Shown here piece by piece: positions 17,399 through 28,415 of a stretch of 64,000 nucleotides of DNA. Each line of letters opens with the position of its first letter. The stretch's first letter is position 1. The notes beneath the pieces were generated by a model that worked only from the letters and a program-made list of their open reading frames with translations, had not been told where the DNA came from and searched no databases. The stretch comes from Candidatus Binatia bacterium. GTDB taxonomy: Bacteria > Desulfobacterota > Binatia > UBA12015. Where the stretch lies: the NCBI GenBank assembly GCA_029248525.1, contig JAQWJE010000043.1:186001-250000 (forward strand). The letters are read 5' to 3'. A program made the position numbers and the translations under genes.

Positions 17399-18400
17399 AT
17401 GGCATCGCAACTGACTGCCGGGCGAGATGGCCCTGTGGACCTCGAGATCATTCTCCCCGTTTTCAACGAGGAGACAGTCCTCGACGCTCTCTTTGGGCGA
17501 CTGGATCTGGTGTTTGACTCACAAGCCCGGCTGGACCACCAGCTCTCATCCGTTCGCTTTCTGATCATCGACGATGGCAGCTCGGATAATACGGCCGCTC
17601 GCATCGCACAACTCATCCGCGAGGGACTTCCGGCGCGTCTGATTCGATTGTCTCGGAATTTTGGTCATCAGGCAGCACTCTCGGCCGGACTCGACCACGC
17701 GAAGGCGGACCTCGTTGCCATCATGGATGCCGACCTGCAAGATCCACCCGAGATCATCCTGGAAATGGTTCAGGCTTGGCGCGGCGGCGCCGATGTCGCT
17801 TTTGGAGTGCGCGAGAATCGCAAGGAAGGGATCATTAAAAAGTTCGCTTACGCAGCTTTTTACCGCGTCTATGCTTTCCTCGCAGAAGTCGACGTCCCAC
17901 TCGATAGCGGTGATTTCTCCCTGCTGGATCGAAAAGTAGTCGAGGCGATGAAGCAGCTCCCTGAGCGACTACGGTTCCCTCGTGGGCTGCGCACATGGGT
18001 TGGATTCAATCACGTTGCCATTCCTTACGAGAGGCTTGCTCGGCAAGAAGGCGAGAGTAAATACGACTGGCGCTCGCTCTATCACCTTGCGACCGACGGG
18101 ATCGCCGCCATGAGTATTCGGCCGCTTCGAATCGTCCAATTTTCCACCTTCTTCTCGTCGCTCTTCACGCTGATTCTCGGCACCGGCCTCGCGGTGCGAG
18201 TGTCCATGGGAAGTAATCTGGACCCTGAAGTGTATTGGTCGCTCATTGTCTGCCTTGCCGTTCTCGCGACGAGCTCGGTAAACCTCGCATGCCTCTATAT
18301 CTTCAGCGCCTATATCGGACGCACCTATCTGGAAATCAAAGGTCGACCGACCTTTGTGGTCATGGAAACAGTCCCGGCCGAGAAAGATCCCTCTGAATGA
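17399..18400 (+). CDS. Family 2 glycosyltransferase, polyprenyl-phosphate sugar transferase type
   Basis: 333 residues (336 if GTG 17390 is used). GT-A catalytic domain: LEIILPVFNEETVLDAL, FLIIDDGSSDNTAARI, SRNFGHQAALSAGLDHAKAD and the metal-binding DADLQDPPE. QEGESKYDWRSL follows, then two C-terminal transmembrane segments (IVQFSTFFSSLFTLILG and WSLIVCLAVLATSSVNLACL). This layout is that of DPM1/ArnC/GtrB-like enzymes that move a sugar from a nucleotide donor to undecaprenyl phosphate at the inner membrane. The next gene overlaps its stop (ATGA), so a methyltransferase is co-translated. Neither start has a convincing ribosome site. Confidence 0.9.
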   Translation: MASQLTAGRDGPVDLEIILPVFNEETVLDALFGRLDLVFDSQARLDHQLSSVRFLIIDDGSSDNTAARIAQLIREGLPARLIRLSRNFGHQAALSAGLDHAKADLVAIMDADLQDPPEIILEMVQAWRGGADVAFGVRENRKEGIIKKFAYAAFYRVYAFLAEVDVPLDSGDFSLLDRKVVEAMKQLPERLRFPRGLRTWVGFNHVAIPYERLARQEGESKYDWRSLYHLATDGIAAMSIRPLRIVQFSTFFSSLFTLILGTGLAVRVSMGSNLDPEVYWSLIVCLAVLATSSVNLACLYIFSAYIGRTYLEIKGRPTFVVMETVPAEKDPSE

Positions 18401-19221
18401 AGGCCTCGGTCCAGGAGAACGTGCCCGCGAGCGCCGCCGCAAACATTGAATGGATCAGCGATGTACCGGGCGACCCCTTTGTCGACGGATGGTTTGAAGT
18501 CGGCTCTGCCGAGCATTTCTGGTTTCGCTGGCGTTTCCGCGCCCTCCAGGGCCTGATCCGAAGTCTCGGCTTACCCATGGAACGCCCCCTTCGCGTTCTG
18601 GATATCGGCGGCGGCCATGGAGTCCTTCGTGCCCAGATCGAAAGCGCTACATCCTGGAAGGTCGACGTCGTCGATCTAGACCGAGCCGCACTCGCACGAT
18701 GCGGTCCCGGGCGAGGTCGAATCCTCTTCTACGATATTCTCGAACAACGAGAGGATTTCCTTGGCTCCTACGACATCATCCTGATGATGGACGTACTCGA
18801 GCATATCGAGGTCACGTCACCTTTTCTGGAAGCAGCATCCGCCCACCTTCGCCCCGGGGGCACCTTGCTCCTGAATGTCCCGGCCCTCCGGATCTGCATG
18901 AGCATCTACGATCGAGCCGCGGGACATTATCGGCGCTACCAAAAAGATACTTTGGCGGCAGAGTTTGACTCGCCGGCTTTCGAAATCCTCGAGCAACGCT
19001 ACTGGGGCGTCTCGCTGATTCCCGCAGTTCTGGCGCGAAAAGCGATTCTCGACTTCCGGGATCGGGAAGCGGATGCGATCAAGGAGGGCTTTCCCGAACC
19101 ACATTGGATCGCCGACGGGCTGCTCCGGACACTTCTGGCAGGAGAGACCTCCCTCTGGAAACGCCCGCCCGCCGGAGCCTCTCTTTTGGCAGGTATTCGC
19201 TACAATAAAAATGGCGCGTGA
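18397..19221 (+). CDS. Class I SAM-dependent methyltransferase
   Basis: 274 residues. Motif I LRVLDIGGGHGVLRAQIE, acidic residue after strand 2 in VDVVDLDRAALAR, then YDIILMMDVLEHIEVTSPFLEAASAHLRPGG, all typical of the methyltransf_11/23 families. Its ATG overlaps the stop of the glycosyltransferase gene (ATGA), indicating translational coupling and a shared pathway, perhaps modification of a lipid-linked glycan or glycolipid. The C-terminal ~80 residues (RRYQKDTLAAEFDSP onward) resemble methyltransferases that sit beside GT2 genes. Its TGA is 1 nt away from the stop of the convergent lipoprotein gene. Confidence 0.85.
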   Translation: MKASVQENVPASAAANIEWISDVPGDPFVDGWFEVGSAEHFWFRWRFRALQGLIRSLGLPMERPLRVLDIGGGHGVLRAQIESATSWKVDVVDLDRAALARCGPGRGRILFYDILEQREDFLGSYDIILMMDVLEHIEVTSPFLEAASAHLRPGGTLLLNVPALRICMSIYDRAAGHYRRYQKDTLAAEFDSPAFEILEQRYWGVSLIPAVLARKAILDFRDREADAIKEGFPEPHWIADGLLRTLLAGETSLWKRPPAGASLLAGIRYNKNGA

Positions 19222-19222
19222 A

Positions 19223-20358
19223 TCATCGAAGCTGCTCGGCTTCTGCCGCCGCCTTCGCAAACGGCCCTGAATCAGCCTGCCTCGCTGCTTCAAGATCATA
19301 CAGCAGCATTCCCTTCGCGTTTCCGTGCTCGCCTCCTTTGATACGGAGACCGAAGACCATCTTTTTCCCATCGGGACTGACCACCGGATTGTTCGCCCCG
19401 AAGCCTGCGTAGTCTGTGAAATTGGTCAGACGAGTGGCGCGGGCGCTGCCGTCCAAAGCCAACTCCCAGATGTCAATATCGCCCACAGGCACCGCCGTAT
19501 AAGTATCTGCTTCCCGCTCGATCGCGATCGTCTTGCCCTCGGGGAAAACACCCTCCGCCTCGTCATAGCCCCAATCCCTGGAATAGTTGGTCAGAGAACC
19601 GGTTTCGAGGTCGACCCCCATCACTTCGCCCCCTTTGTAAGCATAAGCCGTAAAGAGCAGTTCCTGATCGTTGGGCGGGCGGAAATCCTGCGTCTCGAGA
19701 AAGGCCAGATAGTAGAAATCCTCTCTACCTGCGCGTCTCCGTCGGTCCACCAATTGCGCGCGGCCGTCGTCGACCACGATTCGACCTGTCCAGATTTCCG
19801 AGCGAGCAAAAACAAGTTCCTCGGGATAGTCCGACCGGGTCCAGGCGATTTTCATGTCAATTCGCGAGGTAGCGGGACCTTCAAAGCATGGCTCATTCAA
19901 GGACTGGGCCGCGTCCTCGCCCTCGCTCCCGAGAAAGAACAACTCCGTATGCCAACGGTCCCCGGCACCCACGGCACCCTCCTCAGTCGGGGCACTGGGC
20001 CCACAAAGTAGGAAGTCACCGTTGGCCAGATAACGTATGCGGGTAAATCCGTGATGAGGGAAATGGCTTGTCAGGCTTCGACGGACACCTGTTGCCAGTT
20101 CCAATTCGTAAGCGTTTCCCACGAGCGCATCGAGGTAAACCAGACGCCTTCCATCCGCGGACCAATCCGGTCGAACGCCGGAGTCCAGAACCGGACGAAT
20201 CCAGTGCGGCAAATCTTCCAGTGGCGAGCCGTCCCGAAAACCAATCGGACCGGCCCGATCGCAACCGGCGAGCAACGCGCTCAGCAGAAGAAGCGAAACC
20301 CGCCAATGCTCCCGGAGCCAGCCCAGACTCCGGAGACCCTCGACCCCGCGAGGGTGCA

Positions 20359-20359
<1 letters not shown>
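19223..20359 (-). CDS. Beta-propeller lipoprotein (TolB/WD40-like)
   Basis: About 378 residues from ATG 20359. N-terminal LREHWRVSLLLLSALLAGC gives a clean lipobox. The rest has repeated beta-propeller blades resembling the TolB/PD40 type: VRPDWSADGRRLVYLDALVG, FTRIRYLANGDFLLCGP, NNPVVSPDGKKMVFGLRIKG. It is probably attached to a membrane and binds something; no enzyme motif is visible. The ATG overlaps the stop codon of leuA (TGATG arrangement), which implies translation coupled to leucine biosynthesis, an unusual partner. A longer frame to 20464 exists but lies inside leuA. Confidence 0.75.
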
Positions 20360-22143
<1,784 letters not shown>

Positions 22144-22295
22144 TCAGGCCCCTCCAGCATCTCTGCGCGGACCAGCACCTGAGCCGTCTGCAGTGGTGCC
22201 GGGGTACCCACTCTCCATCTTTTTTCTAGCCCAGAGGACGGCGGCAGGGAAGACTCGCCTTCCCACGACTGAGGAAGCGAGGATCGCCGACCGAC

Positions 22296-22748
22296 TCATC
22301 CCAAATCATAGAGAAGGTGCTGGCTGAGATCTCCAATCAGGTCGATGAACATGGTGCGAGTTTCAAAGCACCACTGACCATCGACGAGATGAAATGTATC
22401 GTGATAATGGCCGGAAATAATTGGCTGCAAGGGCAGGTCTTCGGTTCTCTGGAGGACGGTATAATAGCTGCGGGCCTTCGCCGTTTTTTCGTCGTCAGCG
22501 ACCTCGACAATCGCGTTGGTCGTCAAATGGCGCGTCCGGGGAGTCCCGTCCTCGTAAATACGCGTGGAGGACTCATACATCGTAAGCACCTGTGCGGCTC
22601 CCTCAAACGTCGCTTCGCGTGGGGCGTCCGGCGATGGCAGGATCCTGCCGTGCCGGAACAGGTCGGCTACCCCCGGGAGGTCTCCGGCATCAATTCGCTC
22701 GGCGTAGGTATAGAGTAGATTTTCGATGCTCCGGGCGTGATCTCGCAT
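22296..22748 (-). CDS. NTF2-like (SnoaL_4 type) protein
   Basis: 150 residues, one NTF2/SnoaL cone-shaped domain: helical start SIENLLYTYAERIDAGDLPGVADLF, then strands TRHLTTNAIVEVADDEKTAKARSYY and HDTFHLVDGQWCFETRTMF. Family members include dehydratases, isomerases and ring-hydroxylating oxygenase small subunits; no catalytic assignment is possible here. A strong GGAGGAATC ribosome site precedes ATG 22748. It lies 80 nt downstream of the FAD oxidoreductase gene and may be cotranscribed. Confidence 0.85.
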   Translation of the reverse strand: MRDHARSIENLLYTYAERIDAGDLPGVADLFRHGRILPSPDAPREATFEGAAQVLTMYESSTRIYEDGTPRTRHLTTNAIVEVADDEKTAKARSYYTVLQRTEDLPLQPIISGHYHDTFHLVDGQWCFETRTMFIDLIGDLSQHLLYDLG

Positions 22749-22828
22749 GATTCCTCCGCGCTAAGTTCGGCGGGGGTCAATGCCGCCAACAATCCGGACC
22801 ATCAACGATCCGCCCTCCGACGACAACT

Positions 22829-24487
22829 TCACCCTGCGAGGCGCTGGACGGAGATCTCCTCGTCCATTCCGTCGGCACCCGGCAGGATCGCCGGCGCCTC
22901 ATCATCGTTCGAGATTCTCTTTCGCATGTCCCGCGAAACTTCCCAACCGCAATTATATCCGGGCAGAAACGTGACACCCGGCCCCGGATGGCAAGCGGCC
23001 CCGCACATATAGAGACCTTCAATCGGCGTCCGGTGCGCAGACCCCGCTACCAGCATCCGTTCACCCAGCATATTCTCGGGATGAATCAGACCATGGGTAA
23101 AGTCGCCCTCGGTCGCCCCATGCATGGTCGCAAAATGATCCGAAGAGAAAACCGCCTTGTCGATAATCCGCTCGCGGAAATCAGGCATATAAGTGCATAT
23201 CTGATCGATCACACGCTCGGCCGCCTGATCCAGCAGTTCGCCGCGAAGTTCCTTTGCCGCCTTGCATGGGAAACAAAAGCCGTAGGCGCTGGCGATATGT
23301 TGTCCCTCCGGAGCGAGGCTCGGGTCGACGATCGAGGGAATTTGAAAGGCAACGGGAAGCCAGGCCGGCAAGGCCCCCGTATCGCAGGTCTCGAAGCTTT
23401 CCTGCAGGACCTCCGGCGCATTGACCATCGCCCCGCCGAATCGATTATGGATATCGGCATTCAGATGCGCCCACTCACCGCCGTAACTCGGTAAACCCTC
23501 CAGCCGGAACAGCATATGGACGTAGGCGCCTCGATGCTCGGCCTTCGCAACATCCGAGGCCAGGGACGCATCCAGATATTCTTCGCCCACCAGACGCCCG
23601 AAGGTCGCGGGCTTGTCCAGATTGGACAACACGGCCGCAGCTCGTATTTCCCCACCGCCCTTGAGAATAACGCCGACCGCTCGGCCCTCCTCCATCAGGA
23701 TTCGGTCCACAGAAGATTTCAGCCGGACCTCGCCGCCGGCAGCTTCAAGCGATCGGACCAGAGCTTCACTCAATGACCCCATCCCGCCCTTCACGCGGCG
23801 CATCAGACCACCGTCGCCGCTCTGGGCGAAGGTATAAACCAGACAGAGCGCCGAGCCCGGCGTATAAGGGCCTTTGTATGTGGATTGAATCGCCGCGAAG
23901 GCCAGCAGGGAACGGAACGTATGGTGCTTCTCCTTGTCGGGGAAGAACTTGTCGATCAGATCCATCGCCGAACCCTCGAAAGTCAGACGTAACTGCTCGC
24001 GAGCCTGCTCGGTGGGCGCTTCTGCCAGAAGTTGCGCGAGACCCCGTGGGACTCGGCCCGGGGTAAAACGATCCATGACGCTGGCTGGATACTTGAGGAA
24101 CCGGAGCAGTCTGACGAACCCCAACATGGCCGCAAACCCGTGATGGCGAACGATATGCCAAAGCTGTCGACCCTGCTTGCTGTAAAGAACCAGCGGAGGA
24201 TGACCGGAGCCGACGAGATTGATGGCCATCACCGGCAATTCCAGAAATTCGACCCCGTTCTTTTCGAACTCGTAATATTCCAGAATTTCATCGGCGATCG
24301 GAAAGAGACAACTGGCACCAACCTCATTCCGACATCCTTTGAAGATCTCGCGAGTGCCCGCCATCCCACCGACGTAGGCGTTCTTCTCGAGAACCAGGAC
24401 TTTGCTCTTCTGGTTGGCCAGAACCTGTGCTGCTGCCAAGCCATTGTGACCAGCACCGATTACGATCGCATCATATGTTTCAGGCAT
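22829..24487 (-). CDS. FAD-dependent oxidoreductase, phytoene-desaturase/PYROXD2-like
   Basis: 552 residues. N-terminal Rossmann dinucleotide site YDAIVIGAGHNGLAAAQVL with VLVLEKNAYVGGMAGT, an NAD/FAD amino-oxidase/CrtI-type fold through GGMGSLSEALVRSLEAAGG, and the C-terminal flavin segment TPIEGLYMCGAACHPGPGVT. Members closest in layout are PYROXD2-like proteins and carotenoid desaturase relatives; no other carotenoid gene is nearby, so a pigment role is not supported. The start at 24487 is preferred because GGAGGAAAAT precedes it; the longer frame to 24523 lacks such a site. Confidence 0.88.
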   Translation of the reverse strand: MPETYDAIVIGAGHNGLAAAQVLANQKSKVLVLEKNAYVGGMAGTREIFKGCRNEVGASCLFPIADEILEYYEFEKNGVEFLELPVMAINLVGSGHPPLVLYSKQGRQLWHIVRHHGFAAMLGFVRLLRFLKYPASVMDRFTPGRVPRGLAQLLAEAPTEQAREQLRLTFEGSAMDLIDKFFPDKEKHHTFRSLLAFAAIQSTYKGPYTPGSALCLVYTFAQSGDGGLMRRVKGGMGSLSEALVRSLEAAGGEVRLKSSVDRILMEEGRAVGVILKGGGEIRAAAVLSNLDKPATFGRLVGEEYLDASLASDVAKAEHRGAYVHMLFRLEGLPSYGGEWAHLNADIHNRFGGAMVNAPEVLQESFETCDTGALPAWLPVAFQIPSIVDPSLAPEGQHIASAYGFCFPCKAAKELRGELLDQAAERVIDQICTYMPDFRERIIDKAVFSSDHFATMHGATEGDFTHGLIHPENMLGERMLVAGSAHRTPIEGLYMCGAACHPGPGVTFLPGYNCGWEVSRDMRKRISNDDEAPAILPGADGMDEEISVQRLAG

Positions 24488-24645
24488 ATTTTCCTCCGCG
24501 ACGCTGCTCGCATCACGGGGCAAGTCTGCCCCATTTGACGAAAATCTTCTACGCCTTGCAACAAATAACCATCACGGGCTCACCTGCCGCGAAAACGGCG
24601 GGCCCAAACTTGCGCCCTTCGAAAACCAGGGGTTCGCGCGACGTT

Positions 24646-25941
24646 CTACAAATTGTAACCAGACTCCTCGTGCAGAGCGATATCCAGTCCCTCGAGCTCG
24701 TCATTGGCATCGACACGGATCGGCACAAACAGGGCCGTAAACTTGATCAGCACGAACGTGGCTACCGCGGTATAGACACAGGTGATCACCGCCGCGAGCA
24801 GCTGCGTGCCGACCTGACTCCCCATCGCCAGGTCGCCTTCGAGGCCGCCGAAGATTTCGGAGGCAAAAACGCCGACCAAAATTGTTCCGACAAAACCGCC
24901 AACCCCATGCACGCCGAAAACGTCCAGCGAATCGTCGTAGCCAAGCTTGTTCTTCAAGGAAGTCGCGAAAAACCAGCAAGTCCCGCCCGAAATCAGCCCG
25001 ATGGCAAAACCGCCGAATGGTCCGATGTAGCCAGAGGCGGGCGTGACGGCAGCCAGCCCGGCAATGGCGCCGGTCGCCGCGCCAAGGACGCTCGGCTTTC
25101 CGTATTTCACCCACTCGATCGCCATCCAGGCCAACGTCGCGGCGGCAGCTGAGATATGCGTCACGACGACGGCCATCGCCGCGTTGCCATCGGCCGCAAG
25201 CGCGCTTCCGCCATTGAAACCAAACCAGCCCACCCACAGCATCGCTGTGCCCATGAAGGTCATCGTAAGATTATGGGGCGGCATCGGCGTTCGCGGGTAT
25301 CCCTCGCGGGGGCCCAGAACGATGCAGAGAACCAAAGCAGCAATCCCGGCGGTAATATGGACAACGATGCCTCCGGCGAAATCAAAAACGCCCCACTGCG
25401 AGAATAAACCGCCGCCCCAGGTCATATGACAGATCGGCGCGTAGACCAGGAATAGCCAGAGCGACGAAAACAGAAGCATCGCAGAAAACCGCATTCGCTC
25501 GGCAAAGGCTCCGATGATCAGCGCCGGAGTAATCACCGCAAATGTCATCTGGAAGGCGAAGAATACCAACTCCGGAATACTGCCCCACGCTGCATCGGGA
25601 CCAATGCCTCGCAGGAAGAACTTCTCGCTGAAGGATCCGAAAAATGCGTTCCCCTCGGCGAACGAGAGACTATAGGCTCCGCCCAACCAAAGGATGCTCA
25701 TCAGGGCCGTGAGGACGAGGCATTGCATCAGAATCGAGAGAACATTCTTGGTGCGCACCAGTCCGCCATAGAACAGGGCCAATGCGGGTATCGTCATGAA
25801 CAATACCAAGGCCGTCGAGGTCAGTACCCAACTGGTATCTCCGGCGCTGATCCCCTCCTCGGCCAAAGCGACCGTCGGGAACCATAGACTCAAAAAGGCC
25901 CCCCCCAGAATTCCACTCAAACGGTTTGCTGAATTGTTCAT
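24646..25941 (-). CDS. amt: Ammonium transporter (Amt family)
   Basis: 431 residues. A cleavable signal peptide (LSLWFPTVALA) followed by SWVLTSTALVLFMTIPALALFYGG, the first membrane helix of Amt proteins. Eleven membrane helices can be traced. The two pore histidines are in FAGGIVVHITAGIAALV and VFGVHGVGGFVGTI. DPxxxxG-type loop and NPxxA-like segments match bacterial Amt. It imports ammonium or ammonia through the inner membrane. No glnK/P-II gene is adjacent, although amt and glnK are usually linked. An AAGGG site precedes the ATG. 158 nt separate it from the oxidoreductase gene downstream. Confidence 0.93.
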   Translation of the reverse strand: MNNSANRLSGILGGAFLSLWFPTVALAEEGISAGDTSWVLTSTALVLFMTIPALALFYGGLVRTKNVLSILMQCLVLTALMSILWLGGAYSLSFAEGNAFFGSFSEKFFLRGIGPDAAWGSIPELVFFAFQMTFAVITPALIIGAFAERMRFSAMLLFSSLWLFLVYAPICHMTWGGGLFSQWGVFDFAGGIVVHITAGIAALVLCIVLGPREGYPRTPMPPHNLTMTFMGTAMLWVGWFGFNGGSALAADGNAAMAVVVTHISAAAATLAWMAIEWVKYGKPSVLGAATGAIAGLAAVTPASGYIGPFGGFAIGLISGGTCWFFATSLKNKLGYDDSLDVFGVHGVGGFVGTILVGVFASEIFGGLEGDLAMGSQVGTQLLAAVITCVYTAVATFVLIKFTALFVPIRVDANDELEGLDIALHEESGYNL

Positions 25942-26182
25942 GAATCAACCCTTTGCACCTTTCCGAATCTCTGGCCCTCGCGTTCAGAGCCCTCGACTGT
26001 GCAAATAATAAGCACACTGAAAAGAGGAAACAACAGGCCCGTGGTCGGTGCACTAAAATTAAGCAGGTTGATGATCAAAGCCTATATAATTCAATACCTT
26101 TTGGTTCTTCAGAAGAAGCAGCTCCGGGAGAAAATCCAGACAGACCTGCGCGAGTCCTCGCGGAAACCGCCCGCGGGCCCCC

Positions 26183-27565
26183 TCAATCGCCCGCCTTTCG
26201 GACCTCCCGCGGCGCGGGAGGCAGCGGTGCCCAAAGAACGGGGAACAAGACCAAGGCTGAAGCTGCCGCACATACATAAAGACCAATCTGGTAGGAGCCC
26301 AGAATGTCGCGGGAGGCCGCCATCGCTGTTGGTCCGGCAGCACTGCCCCAGACAATGCACATCATCATGGCGCTGTTGATCGCCCCCAAATGCTGCCGTC
26401 CGAAGAAACGAGGGATGGCAACGGTCGAGAGCGGGACGAAGCAACCCCCACTGAATCCCAGACCCGCGACGGTCGCCCAATAAAGGCCTGCATCATCGAG
26501 CCCGGCGGCCGAAGCAAACCCGACCACTTGGGCCACCAGCATCCACGCAAAAAGAGTCTGGATGCGCAGATGGTTGGTCAGCCAGCCAATGCCGATCGAG
26601 GTCAACACGCTCACGACGGCAATGGGAGGAAAGATACCGATGGTGGCTGTTCGCCCGAGACCCGCCTCCGCCCCCAGATCCAGAATATGAAACGTGATCC
26701 CGGTGACGGTCAGCCCCTGCAACGCAAGCGGGACGACAATAGCCCAGAACATCAGGGTTCGCACAGCCTGCGAACGATCGAATTCGGGCTCGCGGTCGGC
26801 GGACCCGGGGAGTTCAGGGTGGAGGCTGGAGACTTCGGATGAACCCGGAAGTCTGTCGGCCGCCGGCTCGGGGGCCCCGTCCATTCGCAACCCGCATTCC
26901 TCCGGAGAATCCCGGAAGACAAGCCAACCCAAGCTACCCATCCCGAGCCCGATCACCAATGCCATTTCCAGCCAGGCGCCCCGCCAACCGGACGCATCAA
27001 TCCATCCAGCAAACAAAATCGGAGTCATTGAAAACCCCAGCGACACAAAAGGACTCGAAGCCCCCGAAACGATCCCGCGCAGACGATCAAACCAACGCCC
27101 GATGAGGGTCCGACCAATCAGCGTGAGCATGCCCTGCCCCGTGAAACGCAGTGCGAAGAAACCGAAAACCATCGCACCAAAGAAGGCTCCCTGCGCATAA
27201 CCGGCGCCGACGATTCCAATGACCGCATCCGCTACGCGGTCCACCGCAGAGAGATACATCAGAGTCACCGAGAGCCCGGCAGACGCCATCAGGGTCGCGG
27301 CACGAGCACCCACCCGGTCGAGCAAGGAACCAGCCCACGGCAGCAAGGCACCAGAGAGCAGCGTCCCGCAAAGGTAGGCGTTGCTGAGACCGATGCGTGA
27401 GAGCCCGGTCACTTCCATCAGGGGCTCGGTAAAGACGCTCACGCCCATCGTCTGACCAGGAATACTCATCAGAACGGCCAATGTGGCGACGACGAGAATC
27501 AGCCACCCGTAGAAGAACGGAAATTGATTCGGACGGAATGGAAAATCAGGCTCAAGAGCGCGCAT
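26183..27565 (-). CDS. MFS transporter
   Basis: 460 residues with about 12 hydrophobic helices. First helix FFYGWLILVVATLAVLMSIPG, then the motif-A region LLDRVGARAATLMASAG after helix 2, and a central cytoplasmic loop around residues 225-255 (PAADRLPGSSEVSSLHPELP). The GWLILVVA start and YLCGTLLSGALLPW fit oxalate/formate antiporter or monocarboxylate-porter type MFS proteins (OFA/MCT group). The substrate is unknown. No ribosome site is seen before ATG 27565. It lies 30 nt downstream of a lipoprotein gene, probably the same transcript. Confidence 0.85.
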   Translation of the reverse strand: MRALEPDFPFRPNQFPFFYGWLILVVATLAVLMSIPGQTMGVSVFTEPLMEVTGLSRIGLSNAYLCGTLLSGALLPWAGSLLDRVGARAATLMASAGLSVTLMYLSAVDRVADAVIGIVGAGYAQGAFFGAMVFGFFALRFTGQGMLTLIGRTLIGRWFDRLRGIVSGASSPFVSLGFSMTPILFAGWIDASGWRGAWLEMALVIGLGMGSLGWLVFRDSPEECGLRMDGAPEPAADRLPGSSEVSSLHPELPGSADREPEFDRSQAVRTLMFWAIVVPLALQGLTVTGITFHILDLGAEAGLGRTATIGIFPPIAVVSVLTSIGIGWLTNHLRIQTLFAWMLVAQVVGFASAAGLDDAGLYWATVAGLGFSGGCFVPLSTVAIPRFFGRQHLGAINSAMMMCIVWGSAAGPTAMAASRDILGSYQIGLYVCAAASALVLFPVLWAPLPPAPREVRKAGD

Positions 27566-27595
27566 AAAGGGAATCGTTCGGGTCGGGCAGGAACG

Positions 27596-28126
27596 CTAGC
27601 GATCCGCCAGCGTCTCGCCGGAAACCGGACCGAGACCGGCTGAGTGCCGCGCAGAGGGCCAACCCCGAGGACCGCGATCGATCCCCGTCACAGCACCGAT
27701 CTGGACAATCGAGCTGTGAAAACCGGGTTCCTGTAATTTCGGATTGGGGTCCGGCTCGACTTGAAGCTGCGACACCACACCGGCCAGCGGAAACGAGACA
27801 TAAAGTTCGCGGACGAGGCCTTCATTCAGGACTTCCCAATATTCGATGGCTGGCTCCGCGGGTCTCACGCGGAAAAACTCGAGCGCGGATTGCCGCATGG
27901 CGCGATAATCCGGATAATCCGAAGCCGCGAGGCCCTCGAGATATCGGTAACGGATAAAGAGGTTTATCGAGCGCCCGAATTGACGCGTCGTTGGATGGTC
28001 CAGAACTGCAAATTGAAACTCCTGAATCACCGGGGGCGCAGCCGGCTTTGACGGCAGCCACGCGGCGCAGCCCGCGAGAAGCCCGGAGGCGAGGATCAGG
28101 GCCCATCCGAGCCCACGTGGGGGCAT
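27596..28126 (-). CDS. Hypothetical lipoprotein
   Basis: About 176 residues from ATG 28126: MPPRGLGWALILASGLLAGC is a good lipoprotein signal with the lipobox Cys at 20. The mature part (IQEFQFAVLDHPTTRQFG, YRYLEGLAASDYPDYRAMRQ, EYWEVLNEGLVRELYVSFPL) alternates strands and helices with no family that I recognise. An in-frame extension to 28315 has no signal-like start and is unlikely. Followed at 30 nt by the MFS carrier gene. The 289-bp gap upstream (28127-28415) is shared with the divergent secreted protein gene. Confidence 0.65.
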   Translation of the reverse strand: MPPRGLGWALILASGLLAGCAAWLPSKPAAPPVIQEFQFAVLDHPTTRQFGRSINLFIRYRYLEGLAASDYPDYRAMRQSALEFFRVRPAEPAIEYWEVLNEGLVRELYVSFPLAGVVSQLQVEPDPNPKLQEPGFHSSIVQIGAVTGIDRGPRGWPSARHSAGLGPVSGETLADR

Positions 28127-28300
28127 CCCGGGGGCAAACAATCGCGGGTAAAATTCCGTGATTGATCGCCTCCCACCCCCACCGAGTTGGTGCCCAGACA
28201 TGCTTCGGGCTACCCGACATGCCGCAGCGAAGCAAAGAAGGCCGGAAACCCATGTGCCGGCTGTACCCTCACGCGGCCCTACCAGTCCTATCGGTGTCTC

Positions 28301-28329
28301 TTGCAAAATTTGCATAAGAGTCCTAAAAC
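28301..28329 (+). promoter_or_regulatory. Possible promoter with overlapping palindromic operator
   Basis: TTGCAA (28301-28306) and TAAAAC (28324-28329) are spaced by 17 nt, each matching 4 of 6 sigma70 positions, about 87 nt before ATG 28416. A perfect 13-bp palindrome TGCAAAATTTGCA (28302-28314) overlaps the -35, where a repressor would block polymerase. No regulator is assigned. Confidence 0.3.
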
Positions 28330-28415
28330 AGCAGCGGGCATCAGGTCGATGCCACCGACAAACCTCATCTTTCCAGCCGCTTTTTCATCTCACCTTTCGC
28401 ACTGGAGTCCTGCAC

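Noticed and set aside
22829-24487. Carotenoid biosynthesis role for the FAD oxidoreductase
   Set aside because: No phytoene synthase or other crt gene is near, and the family includes many non-carotenoid enzymes such as PYROXD2-like proteins.
25994-26020. Possible sigma54 promoter (TTGCA on the minus strand) upstream of amt
   Set aside because: The -12 like TTGCA is present, but the position of the -24 GG reads TG and the rest of TGGCAC does not match.
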